DNA of 64,000 bases, from assembly GCA_000620545.1 (NCBI GenBank), contig JIBA01000014.1, forward strand, positions 186,001 to 250,000, read 5' to 3'. The notes below the pieces were generated by a model that worked only from the letters and a program-made list of their open reading frames with translations, searched no databases and had not been told where the DNA came from. The DNA comes from Intrasporangiaceae bacterium URHB0013. Its GTDB lineage: Bacteria; Actinomycetota; Actinomycetes; Actinomycetales; Dermatophilaceae. The translations under genes and the position numbers were made by a program. Within the stretch, counting starts at the first letter, position 1. Every line of letters starts with the position of its first letter. Shown here in pieces: positions 60,117 to 64,000 of the stretch.

Positions 60117-61173
60117 CGAGCGGGTCGCAGACGACGCCGACGTCGGCGAGCGGGTCGGACGCGTAGACGACGAGGTCGGCGTCCTCGCCCTCGACGATGC
60201 CGGGACGGCCGAGCCACTCCCGGGCGCCCCACGTCGCTGCCGCGACCACCTCGGCGTTGGTGAGTCCGGCCTTCGTCAGCTCGACCATCTCCTGCGCGAC
60301 GAGACCGTGGGGCAGGCTGCCTCCGGCGTCGGTGCCGACGTAGATCGGCACACCGGCCTCGTGCGCCGCGCCGATCGTGGCGTAGCGCCGCTCGTGCAGG
60401 TCGAGCATGTGGCGGTGGTAGGCGGGGAACTTCTCCTTGGCCGGCTCCGCGAGGGCCGGGAACTGCGCGATGTTGACGAGCGTGGGCACGATGGCGATCC
60501 CCTGCGCGGCGAACGTGTCGATGGAGTCCTCGCGCAGTCCCGTCGCGTGCTCGATGCAGTCGATGCCGGCGGCGGCGAGGTCGCGCAGGGACTCCTCACC
60601 GAAGCAGTGGGCGGTGACGCGCACGCCCTCCTCGTGCGCCGCGGCGATCGCGTCGGCGACGGCCTGGCGTGACCAGCTCGGCGCGAGGTCGCCGACGTCG
60701 CGGTCGATCCAGTCGCCGACCAGCTTGACCCAGCCGTCGCCGCGGTGGGCCTCGAGCCGCACGTGGCGGACGAGCTGGTCCTCCTCGATCTCGTGGGCGT
60801 AGTTGCGGATGTAGCGCCGGGTGCGGGCGATGTGCCGTCCGGCGCGGATGATCTTGGGCAGGTCCTCGCGCTCGTCGACCCAGTGCGTGTCGCCGGGCTG
60901 TCCGGCGTCGCGGATGAGCAGGGTGCCGCGGTCGCGGTCGGTGATCGCCTGCTGCTCGGCCTCGTCCCGCGGCACGGCTCCGTGGGGGCCGAGCCCGACG
61001 TGGCAGTGGGCGTCCACGAGGCCCGGGAGCACCCACCCCTCGAGGGTCTGCACGTCCGTCCGGTCGGACGGCGGCGTGAACGACACACGACCGTCGATGA
61101 CCCACAGCTCGGCGACGACGTCGTCGGGACCGACGAGCACCTGACCGCGGACGTGGAGCACCGGTGCACTCAT
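60085..61173 (-). CDS. amidohydrolase-family (imidazolonepropionase-like) protein
   Basis: A 362-residue metal-dependent hydrolase. The metal-binding HxH is in VLPGLVDAHCHVGLGPHG; later VKLVGDWIDRD carries the Lys-bearing strand; RVTAHCFGEESLRDLAAAGI and DCIEHATGLREDS give two more His ligands, and PIYVGTDAGGSLPHGLVAQE the catalytic Asp. The last part is the small beta-domain (ARTWLGRPG-like, DLVVYASDPLADV). It resembles prolidase/imidazolonepropionase homologues whose substrates vary. TAGGGT ends 7 nt before ATG 61173. The GNAT gene follows in the same transcript. Confidence 0.82.
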   Translation of the reverse strand: MSAPVLHVRGQVLVGPDDVVAELWVIDGRVSFTPPSDRTDVQTLEGWVLPGLVDAHCHVGLGPHGAVPRDEAEQQAITDRDRGTLLIRDAGQPGDTHWVDEREDLPKIIRAGRHIARTRRYIRNYAHEIEEDQLVRHVRLEAHRGDGWVKLVGDWIDRDVGDLAPSWSRQAVADAIAAAHEEGVRVTAHCFGEESLRDLAAAGIDCIEHATGLREDSIDTFAAQGIAIVPTLVNIAQFPALAEPAKEKFPAYHRHMLDLHERRYATIGAAHEAGVPIYVGTDAGGSLPHGLVAQEMVELTKAGLTNAEVVAAATWGAREWLGRPGIVEGEDADLVVYASDPLADVGVVCDPLGVVLRGRVVV

Positions 61174-61180
61174 GGCACCG

Positions 61181-61186
61181 ACCCTA
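61181..61186 (-). promoter_or_regulatory. -10 hexamer (TAGGGT) of the amidohydrolase gene
   Basis: Minus-strand TAGGGT, seven bases, then ATG 61173. It lies at the very 3' end of the preceding hydrolase gene. Confidence 0.5.
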
Positions 61187-62080
61187 ACCTCCGCTGCGCG
61201 CCAGATCCGTGAGGACATCCGTCCAGTGCGCCAGCAGCGTCGCCAGGTGCCCGGCGCCCTCCCGGACGACGAGCCGCGAGGTCGGAAGGTGGTCGTGCAG
61301 CCACTGGCCGTGCTCGAGGCCGACCGTGCGGTCGCGGTCTCCGTACCAGAGGTGCACGGGTGCACGGACATCGCGGAGCTCGACGTCCCAGCCTGCGGTG
61401 AACGCGAGCGAGTCACGCGAGACGCCGCGGTACGAAGGCACCCCCGGGCGGCCGCTCGCCGTCCACGGCTCGAGGATCTCGGGCGAGACGAAACCACCGA
61501 CGCGGACCGTCCCCGCGCGAGTCGCCCGGCCGGCCGACCCGGCATCGGTCCCGCTCGCCTGCAGGCTCCCCCGGGCGCCCCCGGCGCCCTGGGTCATCGC
61601 GGCGTCCTGGACGGCGATGGCCGTGTCGAGGTCCCCGGCGAGGGCTGCGCGGACCGCGAGGTCGTCGGTGACGGCCGGATCCAGCTCGAGCAGCGGTCCG
61701 ACGCCGGCGACGACCCCGACCACTCGTACTCGGTGAGGCAGGACGGCCGCGGTCGCGACGGCATACGGCCCCCCGCCGGAGACGCCGAGCACGCCGAACG
61801 CGTCGAGCCCCAGCTCGTCCGCGACCCAGCCGGCGTCCCGGCCCACGGACGTCAGGGTGGTGGGGGCATCGGTCGACCCGCCGTAGCCGGGGCGTGAGAA
61901 CGCCACCAGGCGCACGCCGACACGCGACGCCGCGCCGTCCCCGAGCGCGGCCTGCAGCCGTCCTCCCGGCGTCCCGTGGAAGAAGACGACCGGGATGCCG
62001 TGGGGGTCGCCGCCCTGCCAGACGTCGAGGCGCCGGCCGTCGGGCAGTCGCACCCGCGAACGCCCGTCGGTGGTGACCAC
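61184..62080 (-). CDS. alpha/beta-hydrolase-fold protein
   Basis: A 298-residue hydrolase from GTG 62080. The oxyanion strand is PVVFFHGTPGGRLQA (HGTPGG), the nucleophile elbow GVLGVSGGGPYAVATAAVLP (GVSGGG, Ser), and the closing acid/His are in VHLWYGDRDRTVGLEHGQWL and VVREGAGHLATLLAHW. An all-helical lid lies between about 145 and 210. The family includes esterases, haloalkane dehalogenases and peptidases; nothing points to a substrate. TACGCT ends 7 nt before the GTG, which decides that start and matches a CGTATGCCG copy just behind it. Confidence 0.82.
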   Translation of the reverse strand: MVTTDGRSRVRLPDGRRLDVWQGGDPHGIPVVFFHGTPGGRLQAALGDGAASRVGVRLVAFSRPGYGGSTDAPTTLTSVGRDAGWVADELGLDAFGVLGVSGGGPYAVATAAVLPHRVRVVGVVAGVGPLLELDPAVTDDLAVRAALAGDLDTAIAVQDAAMTQGAGGARGSLQASGTDAGSAGRATRAGTVRVGGFVSPEILEPWTASGRPGVPSYRGVSRDSLAFTAGWDVELRDVRAPVHLWYGDRDRTVGLEHGQWLHDHLPTSRLVVREGAGHLATLLAHWTDVLTDLARSGG

Positions 62081-62087
62081 GGCTCCG

Positions 62088-62093
62088 AGCGTA
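62088..62093 (-). promoter_or_regulatory. -10 hexamer (TACGCT) of the alpha/beta hydrolase gene
   Basis: Minus-strand TACGCT, seven bases, then GTG 62080. It overlaps the first bases of the CGTATGCCG copy at 62090-62098. Confidence 0.45.
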
Positions 62094-62155
62094 TGCCGCT
62101 CCGCTGGCACCGTCACGGCAGCTGCGTCCGTCCCGCCGCACGCACAGCACCATGC

Positions 62156-62226
62156 GCAGACTGACCCGCAGACAGGCGGAGCGACCTTTGCAGTCTGCAG
62201 ATCAGTCTGCAGATCGGTCTGCGGTC
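62156..62226. repeat. 12-bp tandem repeats with an inverted partner after ffh
   Basis: CAGTCTGCAGAT occurs at 62191-62202 and 62203-62214, and a diverged CGGTCTGCGGTC at 62215-62226. Upstream, GCAGACTGACCCGCAGAC (62156-62173) is close to their reverse complement, so alternative hairpins can form. It lies just beyond the ffh stop and may terminate it; each unit contains the palindrome CTGCAG. Confidence 0.7.
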
Positions 62227-62255
62227 TCGGAAGGGCGGACCAGCGAGCAGGTCGG

Positions 62256-63890
62256 TCAGCGACCCCCGCCGAGGAACTTCTCGAAGCCCTTGGGCAGGTT
62301 CGACGGGTCGAAGCCGGCCATCGGGTCGGCGTCCTCGCCCGCTCCCAGGCCGTTGGCCCCGGGGGCCCCGAACGCGCTGGCGGCGGATGCGGCCCGGCCG
62401 GAGGCCGCCTTCTCTGCCGCGGCCCGCTCCTCGGCCGCCCGCTTGGCCGGGTTGCCGCTCTTGCTCTTCTTGCGCTGCGGCGCCTGCTTGCCCCGCTTGC
62501 CGCCGCCGGGGATGCCGGGCATGCCCGGCAGGCCGCCACCGCCGCCGCGGGCCATCGACTTCATCATCTTCTGGGCCTGGCCGAAGCGCTCGAGCAGCTG
62601 GTTGACGTCGGTGACGGTCACGCCGGAGCCCTTGGCGATGCGGGCGCGGCGCGAGCCGTTGATCTGCTTGGGGTGGGTGCGCTCGAACGGCGTCATCGAG
62701 CGGACCATCGCCTCGACGCGGTCGAACTCGCGGTCGTCGAAGGCGTCGAGCTGGTCGCGCATCCCCTGCATGCCCGGCATCATCTTGAGCATCGACTTGA
62801 GCGAGCCCATCTTCTTGATGGCGTTCATCTGCTGGAGGAAGTCCTCGAAGGTGAAGTCCTCCTCCGCGAGGAACTTGCGGGCCATCTCGTCGGCCTCGCG
62901 CCTGTCGAACGCCTTCTCGGCCTGCTCGATCAGCGTCAGGACGTCACCCATGTCGAGGATGCGGCTCGCCATGCGGTCGGGGTGGAAGACCTCGACGTCG
63001 GTGACCTTCTCACCCGTCGAGGCGAACATGATCGGCTCGCCGGTGATCTCGGCGACCGACAGCGCCGCGCCACCGCGGGCGTCGCCGTCGAGCTTGGACA
63101 GGACGACGCCGGTGAACGCGACGCCCTCGTGGAAGGCCTGGGCCGTCTCGACGGCAGCCTGGCCGATCATCGCGTCGAGGACGAAGAGGACCTCGTCGGG
63201 CTCGATGGCCGAGCGGATGTCGGAGGCCTGCTGCATGAGGTTGGCATCGACGGCAAGGCGACCCGCGGTGTCGACGATGACGACGTCGTACTGCTTGGCG
63301 CGGGCCTGCTCGATGCCCATCCGCGACACGGTGACGGGGTCGCCGAACGACCGGGTGCCCTCGCCGGAGTCGAGGACGGCGTCGTGGCCGCCCATGTTGC
63401 CGCGCTCGGGGGCAAAGACGGGGATGCCCGCGCGCTCGCCCACGACCTCGAGCTGGGTGACGGCGTTGGGGCGCTGCAGGTCGGCCGCGACGAGGAGCGG
63501 GGTGTGGCCCTGCTCCTTGAGCCACTTGCCGAGCTTGCCGGCGAAGGTCGTCTTGCCGGAGCCCTGGAGGCCGGCGAGCATGATGACCGTCGGCGGCTGC
63601 TTGGCGAAGCGGATGGTGCGCGTCTGGCCGCCGAGGATGGCGACGAGCTCTTCCTGCACGATCTTGACGACCTGCTGGGCCGGGTTGAGCGCCTGGCTGA
63701 CCTCGGCCCCGAGCGCGCGCTCCCGCACCGACCCGGTGAACCGCTTGACGACGGGCAGGGCGACGTCGGCGTCGAGCAGGGCAAGGCGGATGTCGCGGAT
63801 CGTCGCGTTGACGTCGGACTCCGTGAGCCGGCCCTTGCCGCGGAGGTTCTTGAACGTCGCGGTCAGGCGGTCAGACAGGGATGCAAACAC
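62256..63890 (-). CDS. ffh: signal recognition particle protein Ffh
   Basis: SRP GTPase that targets nascent membrane proteins. 544 residues: N-domain FASLSDRLTATFKNLRGKGR; G1 LAGLQGSGKTTFAGKLGKWL; G2/insertion DLQRPNAVTQLEVVGERAGI; G3 YDVVIVDTAGRLAVDANLM; G4 GVVLSKLDGDARGGAALSV; and the M domain with RMASRILDMGDVLTLIEQAE and SMLKMMPGMQGMRDQLDAFD. After about residue 465 a Gly/Lys/Ala-rich tail with GGGGGLPGMPGIPGGGKRGK is longer than in E. coli. ATG 63890 lies near a divergent, cut gene. Confidence 0.97.
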   Translation of the reverse strand: MFASLSDRLTATFKNLRGKGRLTESDVNATIRDIRLALLDADVALPVVKRFTGSVRERALGAEVSQALNPAQQVVKIVQEELVAILGGQTRTIRFAKQPPTVIMLAGLQGSGKTTFAGKLGKWLKEQGHTPLLVAADLQRPNAVTQLEVVGERAGIPVFAPERGNMGGHDAVLDSGEGTRSFGDPVTVSRMGIEQARAKQYDVVIVDTAGRLAVDANLMQQASDIRSAIEPDEVLFVLDAMIGQAAVETAQAFHEGVAFTGVVLSKLDGDARGGAALSVAEITGEPIMFASTGEKVTDVEVFHPDRMASRILDMGDVLTLIEQAEKAFDRREADEMARKFLAEEDFTFEDFLQQMNAIKKMGSLKSMLKMMPGMQGMRDQLDAFDDREFDRVEAMVRSMTPFERTHPKQINGSRRARIAKGSGVTVTDVNQLLERFGQAQKMMKSMARGGGGGLPGMPGIPGGGKRGKQAPQRKKSKSGNPAKRAAEERAAAEKAASGRAASAASAFGAPGANGLGAGEDADPMAGFDPSNLPKGFEKFLGGGR

Positions 63891-63966
63891 CCGGCAAGGT
63901 TATCCGCTCCGCCGACCACTTCCGACTCGGCCGGCTCCCCCGCGCCCGATGGCGTATGCAGCCGCG

Positions 63967-63972
63967 TAGGGT
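63967..63972 (+). promoter_or_regulatory. -10 hexamer (TAGGGT) before a gene cut by the window edge
   Basis: TAGGGT, seven bases, then GTG 63980. Same leaderless spacing as elsewhere in the window. Confidence 0.4.
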
Positions 63973-63979
63973 CGCGCGG

Positions 63980-64000
63980 GTGAGTGACCCCAGCGCCGGC
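63980..64000 (+). CDS. possible start of a rightward gene, cut at the window edge
   Basis: GTG AGT GAC CCC AGC GCC GGC reads VSDPSAG. Only the leaderless-type promoter spacing supports it. Nothing can be said about the product. Confidence 0.3.

Overview
High-GC actinobacterial chromosome, most likely Micrococcales and possibly Intrasporangiaceae-like (inferred from codon use, gene order and the TrmD-GNAT fusion; not proven). Most of the window is the conserved actinobacterial housekeeping run read on the minus strand: ffh, rpsP-KH-rimM-trmD, rplS, two lepB, rnhB, DUF2469, yraN, comM, dprA, xerC, then rpsB-tsf-pyrH-frr-cdsA-rlmN, and finally dxr, cut by the left edge. No tRNA, rRNA or CRISPR array was found.

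1-25.2 kb: dxr and rlmN, usually close neighbours in actinobacteria, are about 23 kb apart here. Between them lies an accessory metabolic block. Its core is a putrescine/polyamine uptake and breakdown cluster: potABCD transporter, aminobutyraldehyde dehydrogenase, a divergent Lrp regulator coupled to a putrescine-type aminotransferase, GabD, and a saccharopine-dehydrogenase-like enzyme embedded in the transporter operon. Together these would import putrescine and oxidise it through 4-aminobutyrate to succinate; a GabT is not in the window. Further genes encode a LOG-family protein, an AEC transporter, a PrpE-type synthetase, an MFS transporter with an N-terminal frameshift, a GlxA-type regulator and a carboxyethylornithine synthase-like enzyme.

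25.2-41.7 kb: translation and lipid genes (cdsA, frr, pyrH, tsf, rpsB), a two-component system whose kinase is continuous with a DUF4173-type membrane protein, a DUF6541 membrane protein, aminotransferases, an M23 peptidase, xerC and dprA.

41.86-50.13 kb: the outstanding feature. An element of about 8.3 kb is inserted inside comM. Its ends carry near-identical 9-bp sites in the same Cys-Ala-Trp codons, so exact excision would rebuild a 520-codon comM. It carries a large serine integrase beside one end, a chain of small ATGA-coupled genes, a replication-initiator-like protein whose own gene holds four iteron-like repeats, two small Cys-rich proteins, a membrane-anchored coiled-coil protein, a lone HK97-type major capsid protein and a methyltransferase fused to an Mrr-like nuclease domain. 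No portal, terminase, protease or tail gene is visible. It looks like a minimal capsid-bearing satellite or satellite-derived island rather than a complete prophage.

50.1-64 kb: the 5' part of comM, yraN, DUF2469, rnhB, tandem lepB genes, rplS, an orphan fetB-type permease, trmD fused to GNAT, rimM, KH protein, rpsP, a GNAT protein, an amidohydrolase, an alpha/beta hydrolase and ffh.

Two window-wide signals stand out. The 9-mer CGGCATACG (either strand) occurs at least 21 times outside the element and none was seen inside it. Many genes start 6-7 nt after a TAnnnT-like -10 hexamer, which points to leaderless transcription and was used to choose several start codons.
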